Assembly (NCBI GenBank): GCA_029260075.1
Contig: JAJDDY010000087.1
Span: forward strand, 1-64,000
DNA: 64,000 nt
Source: Phycisphaerae bacterium
Lineage (GTDB): Bacteria; Planctomycetota; Phycisphaerae; UBA1845
Reading direction: 5' to 3'
This document shows positions 17,075-27,401 of this stretch, piece by piece; the first letter of the stretch is position 1; every line of letters starts with the position of its first letter. Position numbers and translations under genes: made by a program. The notes under the pieces are model-generated. The model ran no database searches, was not told where the DNA came from, and worked only from the letters and a program-made list of their open reading frames with translations.

Positions 17075-19102
17075 TCAACTGCTGGGTTGAGGCACGGGGC
17101 CACCACCGAAATCAGGATCGGGCTCAGCGTCCATGGAAACCGGGCGGGCGGTGCCCACTTGGTCGGTGGCGGCGGCGGCGTCGAGCAAGTCGGAAACGGA
17201 CGGTCTGTTCAGCTCTTCACCACGAATCAACGCATTGACCTCTTCACCGGAAATGGTTTCAAACTTCATCAGCGCCTGGGCGATCACCTCGGTCTTGTCG
17301 CGATTGTCCAGAATGGTTTGTCTTGCAGCTTCGTAGGCGGTATCGACAATCAACTTAATCTCGGCGTCAATCGTTTCCGCGGTGCTGTCGGAATAGTCTC
17401 GGGGGCCCATGTCGATAAACCCGCTCTGGTTGTCGTTGTCGCCGTAGTAGACGAACCCGACCTTGTCGCCCATGCCCCACTCACGGACCATGGATCGCGC
17501 GACCTCCGTAGCCTGCTTGATGTCGGATGAAGCCCCGGTGCTGATGTCACCAAAAAAGATGTCCTCGGCAATCCGACCGCCGAACATCACGCGCATTGTC
17601 GCCAAAAGATAGCTTCGCGTATGCACCATGCGATCGCGCTCGGGCAGGGAGAACGTGGCCCCGCCCGCGTTGCCACGGGGGATGATACTGACCTTATGTA
17701 TCGGGTCAGCATCTTTTTCCAATGCCTGAATCAGCGCATGACCGGCCTCGTGGTAGGCTGTGATCTTGCGGTCCCGCTCATCGACCACGCGACTCTTCTT
17801 CGCGCGACCCCAGCGAATCTTGTCGCGCGCTTCGTCCAAGTCTTCCTGTTCCACAACGTCTTTATTGTTCAGCGTAGCCACCAACGCGGACTCATTGACC
17901 ATCGCGGCAAGCTCAGCACCGGTGAACATCGGCGTACCCCGAGCGCAGCGCCGCACGTCGACGTTGGGACCGAGCTTGATCTTGTGCATGTGTACTTTGA
18001 GTATTTCGTACCGCCCTTGTAGGTCCGGCATGGAAACGAACACCTGACGGTCGAAACGACCGGGGCGAATCAGCGCCGGGTCGAGCACGTCCGCCCGGTT
18101 GGTCGCCGCGACCACGATGACCTGAGAGTTCGTATCGAACCCGTCCATTTCGACGAGAATGGCGTTCAACGTTTGCTCGCGTTCGTCGTGCCCGCCACCG
18201 CCGAAATTGGCGCCGCGCTTCCGGCCAACCGCATCAATTTCATCCAAGAAAATGATGCAGGGGGAGTTTTCTTTAGCTTGCTTGAACAGATCGCGCACGC
18301 GCGACGCCCCCACGCCGACAAACATTTCCACGAAGTCCGAACCGCTAATTGAAAAGAACGGCACATCCGCCTCACCGGCGATGGCCTTGGCGAGCAGGGT
18401 CTTGCCGCATCCAGGCACACCGACCAGAAGCACACCGCGAGGGATTCGTCCGCCCAGTCGCTGGAACTTCTTGGGCGACTTCAGGAATTCGATGATCTCG
18501 TGGACTTCTTCCTTGGCTTCATCGATTCCCGCCACGTCGGCAAACGTCACGTTAGTATGCTCTTTGGGCGTCACGCGGTGGCGCGAACGTCCGAAGCTTC
18601 CGAGCATGCCGCCCGGTCCGCTAGCGCTTCGAATCTGCCGGAAGATGAAGAACCAGACAATCGCAAACAGAAACAGGTAGGGCAGCAGGCTCAGGAAAAC
18701 GAGCATGAATTGATTCGGGCGTTCCGAGCGAACCTCAGCTTCAGGAAGCGCCTCGACCATGCGATCGATGAATTTGCTGTCGATCGCCTCACGAGGGAAC
18801 ATCACCAGGAAACGCTGCGACGTATCGGGTCCGATTGCCTCCGGCTTGACAAACCCTTCGACCGTGCCGTCCTCGCGCAGCACGAGGCTCTGGATTTCCT
18901 GTTTGTCCACGAGTTGGTAGAACGAACTGATCGAAAGGGTCGTCGGCGCCACAAGCGAGTTGTTCAGCACACCCACCAGAATCATCGCGAGCGCGAGAAG
19001 GATGAGCCCGCTCACGACGTTGCGGGACATCTTCACGTTCGGTCCGTTCGGCCGCTTGGGGTCAGGCGTTGGTTTCGGCGGTGTCTCGTGGCCATCTGTC
19101 AT
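17075..19102 (-). CDS. ftsH: ATP-dependent zinc metalloprotease FtsH
   Basis: This 675-residue membrane protease degrades misassembled membrane proteins and short-lived regulators. Helices lie at about 28-48 and 133-155, flanking a small extracytoplasmic domain. The AAA+ domain has Walker A GVPGCGKT (228-235), Walker B IIFLDEID (283-290), a pore loop with FVGVG and the second region of homology [19 protein letters not shown]. The peptidase domain has the zinc site HEAGH at 451-455. All catalytic elements are intact and length is normal. It lies 160 bases downstream of the bamD/lptE-like pair on the same strand. No strong ribosome-binding site is seen before the ATG. Confidence 0.97.
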   Translation of the reverse strand: MTDGHETPPKPTPDPKRPNGPNVKMSRNVVSGLILLALAMILVGVLNNSLVAPTTLSISSFYQLVDKQEIQSLVLREDGTVEGFVKPEAIGPDTSQRFLVMFPREAIDSKFIDRMVEALPEAEVRSERPNQFMLVFLSLLPYLFLFAIVWFFIFRQIRSASGPGGMLGSFGRSRHRVTPKEHTNVTFADVAGIDEAKEEVHEIIEFLKSPKKFQRLGGRIPRGVLLVGVPGCGKTLLAKAIAGEADVPFFSISGSDFVEMFVGVGASRVRDLFKQAKENSPCIIFLDEIDAVGRKRGANFGGGGHDEREQTLNAILVEMDGFDTNSQVIVVAATNRADVLDPALIRPGRFDRQVFVSMPDLQGRYEILKVHMHKIKLGPNVDVRRCARGTPMFTGAELAAMVNESALVATLNNKDVVEQEDLDEARDKIRWGRAKKSRVVDERDRKITAYHEAGHALIQALEKDADPIHKVSIIPRGNAGGATFSLPERDRMVHTRSYLLATMRVMFGGRIAEDIFFGDISTGASSDIKQATEVARSMVREWGMGDKVGFVYYGDNDNQSGFIDMGPRDYSDSTAETIDAEIKLIVDTAYEAARQTILDNRDKTEVIAQALMKFETISGEEVNALIRGEELNRPSVSDLLDAAAATDQVGTARPVSMDAEPDPDFGGGPVPQPSS

Positions 19103-19262
19103 GGGTTATGGTCTCTACTTCGTCTCACAGTACGCAAGGCCAACGGAACGGTCAGGCGACATCGCCCACTACTATTCTAGCACACTACCGAAGAAATCCA
19201 TCTATTTAGCACCGCACCGGCCAACATCCCGTCGAAAACGGGGTCTACAGCACATCTGCCAC

Positions 19263-19805
19263 CTAGTCCACCGGCTGCCCTTGCGTTGACCAGTCGGATT
19301 CCATCGATTCAACAATCTGCTCCGCCATCCCGTCGAGCGCCCGGACCATGCCCGTCGCGAAGGTCTCGCCGACCGGTGGGATGTAGCTCGTCTGGTACAC
19401 GAAACGCGGACGGTCGATCAACACGGTGCCGGATCGGAGATCCTGAACACGAAACCGCACCGCGACGGTGCTCCCGATTTCGCGCGGACGATCGGTATTG
19501 AACTCGTCACCGAACGTCTGATTCCGGACCGAGAGAATCTCGCCCGTCAGGACCGCGTCGGCTGAAGCCCGCGGCGCGATGCGATAGGGCGTGTCCATCT
19601 CGATCCGCTTAACGATCGATTCGGTCAGTCGAAACTCCAACTCGCGTCGAAACTCGCGAGATTGAAGGATTTCCACGTGCATCGTTTGAATATCGGTCGG
19701 AAACGGGCGGGCGGTCGAATAGCCACATCCGGTAACACACGGAACAATCAGCACTACGGCCAGACAAACGCTTGACCATTTGCGGTTGGCAACCATCAAG
19801 TTCAT
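19263..19805 (-). CDS. LptE-like outer-membrane lipoprotein
   Basis: This 180-residue lipoprotein has a signal peptide ending in the lipobox VTGC (Cys27), directly followed by GYS, which is typical of LptE-family proteins. The rest is a small alpha/beta fold with the LptE-like stretch FRRELEFRLTESIVKRIE. LptE plugs the LptD barrel to deliver lipopolysaccharide to the outer leaflet, so its presence points to a diderm envelope. Its ATG overlaps the stop of the BamD-like gene (ATGA at 19802-19805), so the two are coupled. Homology is called by pattern and context, not by search. Confidence 0.75.
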   Translation of the reverse strand: MNLMVANRKWSSVCLAVVLIVPCVTGCGYSTARPFPTDIQTMHVEILQSREFRRELEFRLTESIVKRIEMDTPYRIAPRASADAVLTGEILSVRNQTFGDEFNTDRPREIGSTVAVRFRVQDLRSGTVLIDRPRFVYQTSYIPPVGETFATGMVRALDGMAEQIVESMESDWSTQGQPVD

Positions 19806-20896
19806 CTCCCGTTTCCCTTGACGCTCGACCGGTCGGGCGACGCGGCGTTCGGCTCATTGGCCGGCGCGCCCAACATGTCCAATCGCGCAGACGCCTTGGC
19901 CGCCGCGATCGTTTCCGGCCAATTCCTGACCACCGAACGGTAGTACATTACGGCCGAACTCAAGTGTTCCGTTCGCTCGTAGTATCGGGCCACGGCGAAT
20001 TCCTTTTCTGCTCGCTTCGCGCGGATGTCTTCGAGAATGAGCGGGATGCGTTCGCTTTTCGCTTGCGCTGGATACTGACGGCTGTAGTCGTCGAATCGCT
20101 CCTCCGCCTCAATCAGCGCAGCCTCGTCGTACTCGATACCACCGAAGCTAGCCAAGGCGGCGTCAGCCGATCGGCGCAGCGCGAACTGGTGATAACGACT
20201 TCGAGGATACTCTCGGATCAACCGGCCATACTCCATCTCAGCCAAAGCATGATCGCCCGCATCAAACATGCGATCGGCCTTGGTCTTGATCGCCAATTCT
20301 GCCAACCCGGCTTCGGGATGATCCGTTGAGATTTCATCCAAAATCGTGAAACCAAGATCCTTCCCGGACAACAAACGCACGCCCCAGATCTTGCGCTTCA
20401 CGCCAGCCAGGAAGTTCTCCGCGATCACAAACTCCAGACGCAACGCCTCCTGCGTCAGCGACATGCCGCTGTACGCACCGAGAAACTCCTGCAACACGAC
20501 GTGCGCTTTTTGATAGTCGCGCCGCCCGATGAGCGCCTTCGCTTTGGCGATCAACATGTTCGGATGAAACTCGTGATCACCGCCGTACTTCTTCATGTAC
20601 TTCTTAATGGCCGACAAGGCGCGCCGATGATCGCCGTTCTTGATCTGCACCTCGATCGCGTGAAGGTCACCCTCGGCCGTTCCCACCGGTGCGGGCGGCG
20701 ACTCGGTCCACGTCTTGCCGTCATACTTCAGCGTGCGAATGCGCTGCTCTTGACCGACGGCCATGGAATCACACGCAAACGCCGTAGCGACAACAGCTAC
20801 GAACATCCACAGATGGGTACGTCGCGCAAACGAACGTGATCGACCGCAGTCGGCCAAGACACGTCCAGCCGAAGGCCTAGCTGTCAGTTGTCTCAT
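19802..20896 (-). CDS. BamD-like outer-membrane assembly TPR protein
   Basis: This 364-residue exported protein has a hydrophobic segment (about 28-45) followed by TPR-like helix pairs (about 75-345). Features such as AIKKYMKKYGGDHEF, LIREYPRSRYHQFALRRSADA and FDDYSRQYPAQAKSE match the BamD/YfiO pattern, in which repeats end in YP. BamD is part of the machine inserting barrels into the outer membrane. The usual lipobox is not clear (TAFAC is a poor match), so anchoring may differ. GGTGG lies 6 bases before the ATG. It is translationally coupled to the LptE-like gene, consistent with a shared envelope-biogenesis job. Confidence 0.72.
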   Translation of the reverse strand: MRQLTARPSAGRVLADCGRSRSFARRTHLWMFVAVVATAFACDSMAVGQEQRIRTLKYDGKTWTESPPAPVGTAEGDLHAIEVQIKNGDHRRALSAIKKYMKKYGGDHEFHPNMLIAKAKALIGRRDYQKAHVVLQEFLGAYSGMSLTQEALRLEFVIAENFLAGVKRKIWGVRLLSGKDLGFTILDEISTDHPEAGLAELAIKTKADRMFDAGDHALAEMEYGRLIREYPRSRYHQFALRRSADAALASFGGIEYDEAALIEAEERFDDYSRQYPAQAKSERIPLILEDIRAKRAEKEFAVARYYERTEHLSSAVMYYRSVVRNWPETIAAAKASARLDMLGAPANEPNAASPDRSSVKGNGR

Positions 20897-21267
20897 GCCA
20901 GTCCACCCTGTTCAAGCATCGCGAAACCTAAGCCCTCGTCCTCAATCGCTGCATCGCCCGTCCGGTAATGCGTGCGCAAGCCACGCACATACCGCCACAC
21001 AGGCTACCTCGCCTGACGCGTCCCGTCGAGTCCGCCACCGATTTCACAGGCCCTGCCCCTCCGCAAGGACCGACATCGAAGTTCCTTCAGCGCCCCAGTG
21101 TTAGGCCCCGATGAGACGTGTTGACGCGGGGCTCGCAAGCTGATATTTGCGATCCTGGCGTGGCGAGGTCATGTCGCCGGAACGGTCGCGAACCCCGGCG
21201 GACCCGAACACCGCCAATTGGTCGGACAACTTCCGACCGTTCCGCCGTACGCCCAAGGACGCATGTA
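20897..21267. other. Divergent intergenic region, nothing recognised
   Basis: These 371 bases separate the divergent BamD-like and alcohol dehydrogenase genes. Promoters for both should lie here, but I see no convincing hexamer pair. Open frames in it are Arg/Pro/His-rich and look spurious. Confidence 0.4.
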
Positions 21268-22236
21268 TTGAGAGCCGTCGTATTTGACAGCACCCTCCGG
21301 TTCGACCCCCACCACCGCGACCCGTCTATCGAAGAGGGTGAATGCCTGATCCGCCCCTCGCTCGCCGGAATCTGCGCGACGGATTTGCATCTGACGCGTG
21401 GCTACATGAACTTCACCGGCATCCTCGGCCACGAAATGGTCGGCGTGGTCGTGGACGGACCCAAGGATTGGCGCGGGAAACGCGTCGCCGCCGAGATCAA
21501 CTGTGTCTGCCGTCGCTGCCCGATGTGTACGGCTGGACTGTCTACCCACTGCCCCAACCGCACCGTCATGGGCATCGACGGGCGCAATGGCTGTTTCGCG
21601 GACCTGATTGCCCTGCCGCATCAAAACTTGCACGCCGTACCCGACCGTCTTACCGATGAGCAGGCCGTTTTTGTCGAACCGCTGGCCGCCGCCTACCAAG
21701 TGCTGGTTCAATGCCCCATCGACAAACGCATGACCGTCAGCGTCGTCGGCACGGGACGTCTTGGCCTACTCGTGCTTCAGGTGCTCAAGACCACCGGCTG
21801 TCAACTGACGGCCATCGGTCGCAACCACAAGACGCTCCTACTCTGCGAAAAGATGGGCATACAACCGATTCATGTAGACGACCTCGTCGCCCAACCGGAC
21901 CGCCACGTGGTCGTCGAATGCACGGGATCACCGGACGGATTGGACCTCGCCTTGCGCTTGGTACAACCACGTGGTACCGTAGTCCTCAAGAGTACGTACG
22001 CCGGCGACGCCGTGCCGAACCTCGCCCCCGTCGTGGTCAACGAAGTCAACATTGTCGGCAGTCGCTGCGGCCCATTCGGCGAAGCCCTCAACGCCCTCGC
22101 ACGCGAGGCTGTCGAAGTGCGATCGATGATTTCACGTACCTTCTCAATCGAACGAGCACTCGAAGCCTTCGACGCCGCCGCACGCCCGGACAACGTCAAG
22201 GTGCTCTTGAAGATCGGTTCACCGAAAAACGCCTGA
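21268..22236 (+). CDS. Zinc-dependent alcohol dehydrogenase-like (MDR) protein
   Basis: This 322-residue cytoplasmic oxidoreductase of the medium-chain dehydrogenase/reductase superfamily has the catalytic zinc region GICATDLHLTRG and GHEMVG, the four-cysteine structural zinc lobe NCVCRRCPMC...HC, and a Rossmann segment VSVVGTGRLGLLVLQVLK. It probably uses NAD(P) to oxidise an alcohol or polyol; the substrate is unknown. The start is a TTG preceded by AAGGA at 8 bases. The longer frame from 21118 adds 50 Arg-rich residues that do not fit the fold. It is slightly short for the family (usually about 340 residues). Confidence 0.87.
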   Translation: MRAVVFDSTLRFDPHHRDPSIEEGECLIRPSLAGICATDLHLTRGYMNFTGILGHEMVGVVVDGPKDWRGKRVAAEINCVCRRCPMCTAGLSTHCPNRTVMGIDGRNGCFADLIALPHQNLHAVPDRLTDEQAVFVEPLAAAYQVLVQCPIDKRMTVSVVGTGRLGLLVLQVLKTTGCQLTAIGRNHKTLLLCEKMGIQPIHVDDLVAQPDRHVVVECTGSPDGLDLALRLVQPRGTVVLKSTYAGDAVPNLAPVVVNEVNIVGSRCGPFGEALNALAREAVEVRSMISRTFSIERALEAFDAAARPDNVKVLLKIGSPKNA

Positions 22237-22369
22237 CCTAACGCGACGCCGCAGGTTTCGCTGACCGCCACGATCTGCCTATTTCAGACGATATGATCGG
22301 ACGTCGATAGACGTGTTAGACGCAACCGGTGCGCACGCTACGAAATAGCGCCGCCGAGAGGAATCAGCC

Positions 22370-23758
22370 ATGCAACGGACGCTAACAACACACTTGCGCA
22401 AGAGGTCGGTACGCGGCGCATACCATGCGCGGATGGGCATCGTCGCGTTGGTGCTGATCGTTGGCTCAACCGGCTGTCGGCGCGGTACTGAACCGAACCA
22501 AGTGACTCAAGGTGACACCGCGTCGAACGCTCGTCCTAACTTCATCGTGATTTCGCTGGACACGCTCGGGGCGAATCGACTGGGGTGCTACGGCTATGAA
22601 CGCGCCACGACGCCGGCGATGGATCGGTTCGCAGATCGTGGCGTTCGGTTCGCTGCGACGTTCACGCAAAGTACGTGGACAGCTCCGGCGCACATGTCGC
22701 TCTTCACCGGTCTCTACCCGACGACGCACGGCGTGACGGCGCCGGGAACTTTCGTATCCCGCACCATCGCAACGTTTCCGGAGTTGTTTCAAGAGCACGG
22801 CTATCGATCGTTTGCCTACATGGGCGGTTCGCCGCTTAGCAAGTACGCCGGATTCGCGCGGGGTTTTGAACGCTTCTGCTTCACCGGCACCAACGGACTC
22901 GAACTCGCCGTCGACATGGCCGAGGAGCAAATCGAAGAACTCGGCGATCAAGAACCGTACCTGATCTTCCTCCACGGTTTCGATCTACAAGCACCCTACG
23001 AAACACCCGGTCGGTACGCCACAATGTTTCAATCACCGGGCGCGGAACCGTTCGACCGAACGACCCGGCGGGAGATGGAAGGCGGCGACGTCCCGGACGA
23101 CATGACGCCCGGTCACTTGCGGTATCTTTCGGACGTATACGACGGCGCCATCCGTCGCGCCGATGGACTGCTCGATTCGTTCTTCAACTTCCTCGAACAA
23201 CGCGACGAGCTTGAGCACACGTTCGTCGTTCTGCTTGCAGTCAACGGTGAATCGTTCGGAGCGAATGGCCGGCTGGGACACCTGGGACGGTTGGACCGGG
23301 AATGCCTGCACGTGCCGCTTCTGTTGGCCGGTCCGGGTGTCGATCGCGGCGTCATCAACACAAACGTCGGACTCGTCGATTTGTTCCCGACGCTTCTCGA
23401 ACTGGCCGGCATATCGCGACCGTCTGTTCATGGTCGCTCGTTGGCGACCACGCTTCATGGTGGTGGGTTGTTGGCCCGCCCGGTCTTCAGCGAAATCGAC
23501 TTCGGCGGTCACTATAGAAGTCTGATCTCCGGCGACTGGCAACTGCTCGTACGAGCCTATGACGACACGCCGCAACTCTTCGACGTCCAACGAATTGCCC
23601 CGGAACGAACGAACGTCGCGGCGGACAACTCTAGTGTCGCCGCCGAGTTGCTTGCGCTGATGCCCAACCCGCCCACGGACATCTTGGATCATGACGTGTT
23701 CGGTAATGCACCAACGCCACAGCAAGAGAGTCTTAGCAGTGCCTACACACAACCATAG
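22370..23758 (+). CDS. Sulfatase-like lipoprotein, probably catalytically inactive
   Basis: This 462-residue protein of the alkaline phosphatase/sulfatase superfamily has a lipoprotein signal ending at Cys36 (GSTGC). It has the fold landmarks ISLDTLGANRLGCYGY and TWTAPAHMSLFTGLYP. The formylglycine CxPxR motif is replaced by Thr104-x-Pro-x-His108, as in other Thr-nucleophile relatives. The conserved metal-binding SDHGEEFGEHG of its neighbour is AVNGESFGANG here: Asp-His become Val291-Asn292. The RAD Asp is Asn69. Only Asp64 of the expected ligands remains, so hydrolysis is unlikely. AGGA sits 7 bases before the ATG. It is a tandem paralogue of the gene at 23919 and may serve as a binding or regulatory pseudoenzyme. 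Confidence 0.85.
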   Translation: MQRTLTTHLRKRSVRGAYHARMGIVALVLIVGSTGCRRGTEPNQVTQGDTASNARPNFIVISLDTLGANRLGCYGYERATTPAMDRFADRGVRFAATFTQSTWTAPAHMSLFTGLYPTTHGVTAPGTFVSRTIATFPELFQEHGYRSFAYMGGSPLSKYAGFARGFERFCFTGTNGLELAVDMAEEQIEELGDQEPYLIFLHGFDLQAPYETPGRYATMFQSPGAEPFDRTTRREMEGGDVPDDMTPGHLRYLSDVYDGAIRRADGLLDSFFNFLEQRDELEHTFVVLLAVNGESFGANGRLGHLGRLDRECLHVPLLLAGPGVDRGVINTNVGLVDLFPTLLELAGISRPSVHGRSLATTLHGGGLLARPVFSEIDFGGHYRSLISGDWQLLVRAYDDTPQLFDVQRIAPERTNVAADNSSVAAELLALMPNPPTDILDHDVFGNAPTPQQESLSSAYTQP

Positions 23759-23918
23759 CATTCCTAAGGCAAGACCGACGCCGCATAGCGATTCCGCCCC
23801 GCCGGCGACGATGGATAGACGTGTGGCCGCCCAACACGACCGGCCTGCGATCCTTCGTTCCGACCGAAGGCGCGAGCAGGCCGGTAGTCGATGTATCCGT
23901 CCTCGAATCGTCAAACCA

Positions 23919-25286
23919 ATGCGCAGTTTGCGAATCATCCCGCTGTTTGTTTTTGCTGCCACGGCGCTGGCACTCGCGCCGGGCGGTTGCCGTTCCGACA
24001 AGACCGAACCTACATCCGCCGCAAACCAACAGTCCGGTCGATGGAACGTCATCCTCATATCGCTCGATACGCTCCGCGCCGACCGACTCAGCTGCTACGG
24101 TTACGCCCGTAGCACGAGCCCATCCATCGACGCATTCGCGAGTCGGGGCGTTCGCTTTGCCAACGTAGTGTCGGAGACCAGTTGGACGCTGCCGTCGCAC
24201 ATGACCATGTTTACCGGGCTCTATCCAACAACGCACGGCGTCACGGCGCCGGGGATGGTCTTGACGCGAAACGTCACGACGCTGGCTGAGCGATTCAAAC
24301 AGCACGCCTACCGAACGTTCGCCTATACTGGCGGCGGGTTCGTCGATCGAAAGTTCGGGTTCGATCGCGGGTTCGAGGAATACCACGGTAACGGTCTGAA
24401 CGGACTCAAGGGCGCGCTGGAAATGGCGCAGCATCAGATCGAATCGTTCGATGAAGACGAACGGCACTTCATTTTCCTACACGCATTCGACATCCACGCC
24501 CCCTACACCGACGAAGAACCGTACGCGACCATGTTCCAATCGCCCGATGCCGAGTCGCCAAGCGATGCTGGTTGGAACTTCGGTACCACACTTCGCCACG
24601 CCGTCGAACTTAAGGAGGAGGGACGGCGCCTGTCTCCGGGAAACATTCGATATCTCTCCGATCGATACGACGGCGGCATTCGCCGGGCTGACGACCTCGT
24701 TGGGCGATTCCTCGACTTCCTGAAGCGTCGCGGAGCGTTCGAGAACACGATCATCGCGATAGTTTCCGACCACGGCGAGGAATTCGGTGAACACGGTTGG
24801 GTGGGTCACACCGGCACGATGTTTCCCGAATGTTTGCACCCGCCAATGATCATCTTTACTCCTGAAGGCCAACCGGCTGTGGTGTCAACGGGCGTCGGAC
24901 TTATGGATCTCGCGCCAACTTTGCTCGATCTCGCGGGCGTACCAACCATTCCATGCCAAGGGCGATCGCTCGTCGGGCTGATGCGCGGCGAGACCGTGAC
25001 ACCCAAACCCCTGCTCAGTGAAATCGACTACACCGCACACTACCGCAGCGTTATTTGGAACGGTTGGCAGCTAATCCGCAGACCCTATGCGGACACGCCT
25101 CGCCTGTTTCACCTCGAAGCCGACCCCACGGCGCAAACCGACTTGGCCAAGGCGCATCCACAAAAGGTGCTGGCGATGCTCGAAGTCATGCCTGACCCGC
25201 CGGTCGGCACTGACGCGCTGAAGACCGTCTACAACCTCGACGTAGACCTGCTCCGCTCGCTCGGGTATATCGGTTCCACCGATTGA
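23919..25286 (+). CDS. Sulfatase-like lipoprotein hydrolase (Thr-nucleophile type)
   Basis: This 455-residue lipoprotein has its lipobox at APGGC (Cys24). It is a sulfatase-superfamily hydrolase with ISLDTLRADRLSCYGY (Asp50, Asp55), SWTLPSHMTMFTGLYP with Thr90 in the nucleophile position, and an intact metal site IVSDHGEEFGEHG (Asp284, His285). Because Cys/Ser is absent at the nucleophile, formylglycine is not expected. By analogy with LtaS and phosphonate-ester hydrolases, Thr may attack a phosphate or sulfate ester. The ATG at 23919 gives a perfect lipoprotein signal; the longer frame from 23691 overlaps the previous gene and adds a basic stretch. No clear ribosome-binding site precedes it. 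It is a tandem duplicate of the preceding gene. Confidence 0.85.
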   Translation: MRSLRIIPLFVFAATALALAPGGCRSDKTEPTSAANQQSGRWNVILISLDTLRADRLSCYGYARSTSPSIDAFASRGVRFANVVSETSWTLPSHMTMFTGLYPTTHGVTAPGMVLTRNVTTLAERFKQHAYRTFAYTGGGFVDRKFGFDRGFEEYHGNGLNGLKGALEMAQHQIESFDEDERHFIFLHAFDIHAPYTDEEPYATMFQSPDAESPSDAGWNFGTTLRHAVELKEEGRRLSPGNIRYLSDRYDGGIRRADDLVGRFLDFLKRRGAFENTIIAIVSDHGEEFGEHGWVGHTGTMFPECLHPPMIIFTPEGQPAVVSTGVGLMDLAPTLLDLAGVPTIPCQGRSLVGLMRGETVTPKPLLSEIDYTAHYRSVIWNGWQLIRRPYADTPRLFHLEADPTAQTDLAKAHPQKVLAMLEVMPDPPVGTDALKTVYNLDVDLLRSLGYIGSTD

Positions 25287-25334
25287 CGTCGCCGGTTCGC
25301 GCCGGCCAAGCATCTGGACGCTGCGCGCATTACT

Positions 25335-25460
25335 CAGAACGTGTTGGAGACGTCTCTTTCAGAGCCACGGTCGTAAGGAAGCGGTCCGATCGAAACGCGG
25401 CAATCGATCCAGGAAGGTCGCGGCTTGGTTCGTGGCGACCCTTCTTGAACACGCGCTCAA
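25335..25460. repeat. MITE-like element, family II (degenerate)
   Basis: The left end CTCAGAACGTGTTGGAGACG-like and the right end CTTCTTGAACACGCGCTCAA are inverted relative to each other, with degraded core arms (near 25360-25380 and 25412-25430). Its length matches the 126-base copies at 11744 and 60171. It lies between the sulfatase-like and hydrolase genes. Confidence 0.55.
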
Positions 25461-25548
25461 TAGAAATAGTGAAGACCAGAACGAAATAATTGACGTGTGC
25501 AGTCGATTGTCGAATTGGACAAAACGCGAAGAAGGGAGGGGCTGACCA

Positions 25549-26982
25549 GTGAACAAGATCGAACCAAGATTGAACACCTGCCGAGTCTTCGTGCGTCCCC
25601 GATCGCTCCGTGCCGCCATGGTGACTGCTATCGCGTGCGGCCACGCTGGGGCGCTCCCAACTTCGGGCGACGAGCCGGCCATCGTCGTGGCCATCGGCGC
25701 CTACTTCTCGACGGATGATCCCGACGAACGCGAAACCCTGGTTCGAAGAATTGAGCAAGACCCAGAGTACGATCGCACGAAAGTTTCCGAGTGGCTTCAT
25801 GCTGCGTCGAAGTTCGACCCGATCAAGCGCAGCACGTTGGTGATGCGCATTCCGATCGGGCACAAGAAGCTCCGTACGGTCCGGCTTCGACTGCCGAAGG
25901 GTTATGACGCGGGTCGTGCGTGGCCGCTGCTCATGGTCTACCACGGTAGCGGCGGCAGCGCCAAAAACTTCCTGCGGTTCGTCGAGCGACTGCTCGGTCC
26001 GCGCGTGGATGAGTTCATCATCGCGGCGCCGCACGACTACCGGAACACGATCGTCGATCTTCCCGGTCCGCCGTCGGCCGAACACCCCATGGTGTGGCGT
26101 GCCATCAAGAAAAGGGTTCACGTCGACAGCGACCGCATGTACGCCCTCGGGTATTCACTCGGCGGCTACGCCACCTGGACCTACGCGACGCTATACGCCG
26201 ACCGCTTTGCCGGTGCCATTGCTTTGGCATGTACTTACAGCTTTCCCTCGGAGGGACAGCTTTGGGAGGCCATGTTGCCCAATCTCAACCACGTCCCGAT
26301 CCTGCACGTATGGGGCGACCAAGACCCGCTACCCTGCCCGGGATTCGGCGGTCGTCGCGCACGCATGACGATTTCACAATTGAATCGGCGATTCACGGCG
26401 CTACTGCCCAAGATCGACGCCGACGTTACAAGTCGCATGCTCCCGGGGATCGCCCATAACGGGGTAGTTCCGCCGCCGGATCAACTCCAGCGAATACTCG
26501 CGAAGCGCAGGGTTCGAAGTCCCAAGCGTGTCGAGCACACCTTTCGCAATCTTCACCAAGGTCAAGCGTATTGGCTGGAGGCAGAAACGTGGCTCGGCGA
26601 CAAGTGGGACGAAGCGTTCCATCAACACGTCAATGACGAACTGAACGCTGATGACGATTCTGACGACGCGGTTATGCAACAGGTCGTGGAACGCATGGGC
26701 CACCTCGCCGGATCACTGAAAGGGCAATCCATTTCGGTTCAGCGCCGGCACGTCGGCGACCTCGTCGTCTGGTTTTCGAATGAGATGATCGACTGGACAA
26801 AGCCCATCAAAGTCGTGGTTGACGACGCCAACGTCTTCGAGGGCCGAATCATGCCAAGCCTGCACGTATGCCTCGAACAGGCTGGGCGCTCGTCGGACTT
26901 CGAGCGCCTGCGGTGGGCCGGCCTGCGCGTCAACCAGGACGGGCGGGTACAATTTATTACATACACCAATCCCTCACCGTAA
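25549..26982 (+). CDS. Alpha/beta-hydrolase (esterase/depolymerase-like)
   Basis: This 477-residue protein has a central alpha/beta-hydrolase domain (about 105-320). The nucleophile elbow is GYSLGGY with Ser203. The acid is probably Asp257 or Asp259 in WGDQDP, and His303 in GIAHNG completes the triad. The oxyanion segment is VYHGSGGSAKNF. This pattern fits PHB-depolymerase/feruloyl-esterase-like families that cleave ester bonds. An N-terminal hydrophobic stretch (about 20-40) is a weak signal peptide, so export is possible. The C-terminal 150 residues have no recognised motif. The start is GTG with GGGAGGGG 8 bases upstream. Confidence 0.85.
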   Translation: MNKIEPRLNTCRVFVRPRSLRAAMVTAIACGHAGALPTSGDEPAIVVAIGAYFSTDDPDERETLVRRIEQDPEYDRTKVSEWLHAASKFDPIKRSTLVMRIPIGHKKLRTVRLRLPKGYDAGRAWPLLMVYHGSGGSAKNFLRFVERLLGPRVDEFIIAAPHDYRNTIVDLPGPPSAEHPMVWRAIKKRVHVDSDRMYALGYSLGGYATWTYATLYADRFAGAIALACTYSFPSEGQLWEAMLPNLNHVPILHVWGDQDPLPCPGFGGRRARMTISQLNRRFTALLPKIDADVTSRMLPGIAHNGVVPPPDQLQRILAKRRVRSPKRVEHTFRNLHQGQAYWLEAETWLGDKWDEAFHQHVNDELNADDDSDDAVMQQVVERMGHLAGSLKGQSISVQRRHVGDLVVWFSNEMIDWTKPIKVVVDDANVFEGRIMPSLHVCLEQAGRSSDFERLRWAGLRVNQDGRVQFITYTNPSP

Positions 26983-27401
26983 CCGCCGACCAGCAAAAAC
27001 AAGCAAGACTACAGTCTGAGTCCACAAGTTGTTCACGCGCGGATCTTTTACCCGAAAGCCCAAGCTGCATTAAGCCGGGCACGCTCTACTTATCGGGCGC
27101 CTCCATCTCGTATAGAGACACTAGAACTCACGCTACAGATTGGACCGAAAAAGTACTGGAATTCAGCACGCACGTAGGGTATCATGCGGGCCTGTTGTTT
27201 GCGCGGTGTCGGAAGGCGTAGAACGACGATCACGGGGGCGTCCCATTGAACTAACTGCGTGCTGCGGCTGCGCCGATGGTCTTGGACCGCGCACGCCGTT
27301 ACGCACAATGGCATTGTAACCGGCCGGGGCCGACAAGCGGGCTTCGCAGGGATATCGGGCGAGCGACCCGCAACTTTCTATTCAATGGATGGAGAAGCAG
27401 T
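26983..27401. other. Intergenic leader of the secreted protein gene
   Basis: These 419 bases hold no supported gene. An in-frame extension of the downstream gene back to 27276 exists, but it would bury the signal peptide, so it is treated as leader. No palindromic repeat of the other families is present. Confidence 0.4.

Noticed and set aside
23691-23918. Longer N-terminus for the second sulfatase-like protein
   Set aside because: It would overlap the preceding gene and place about 76 basic residues before a perfect lipoprotein signal peptide.
22370-25286. A single sulfatase gene split by a frameshift
   Set aside because: Both halves are full-length paralogues with their own signal peptides and motifs.
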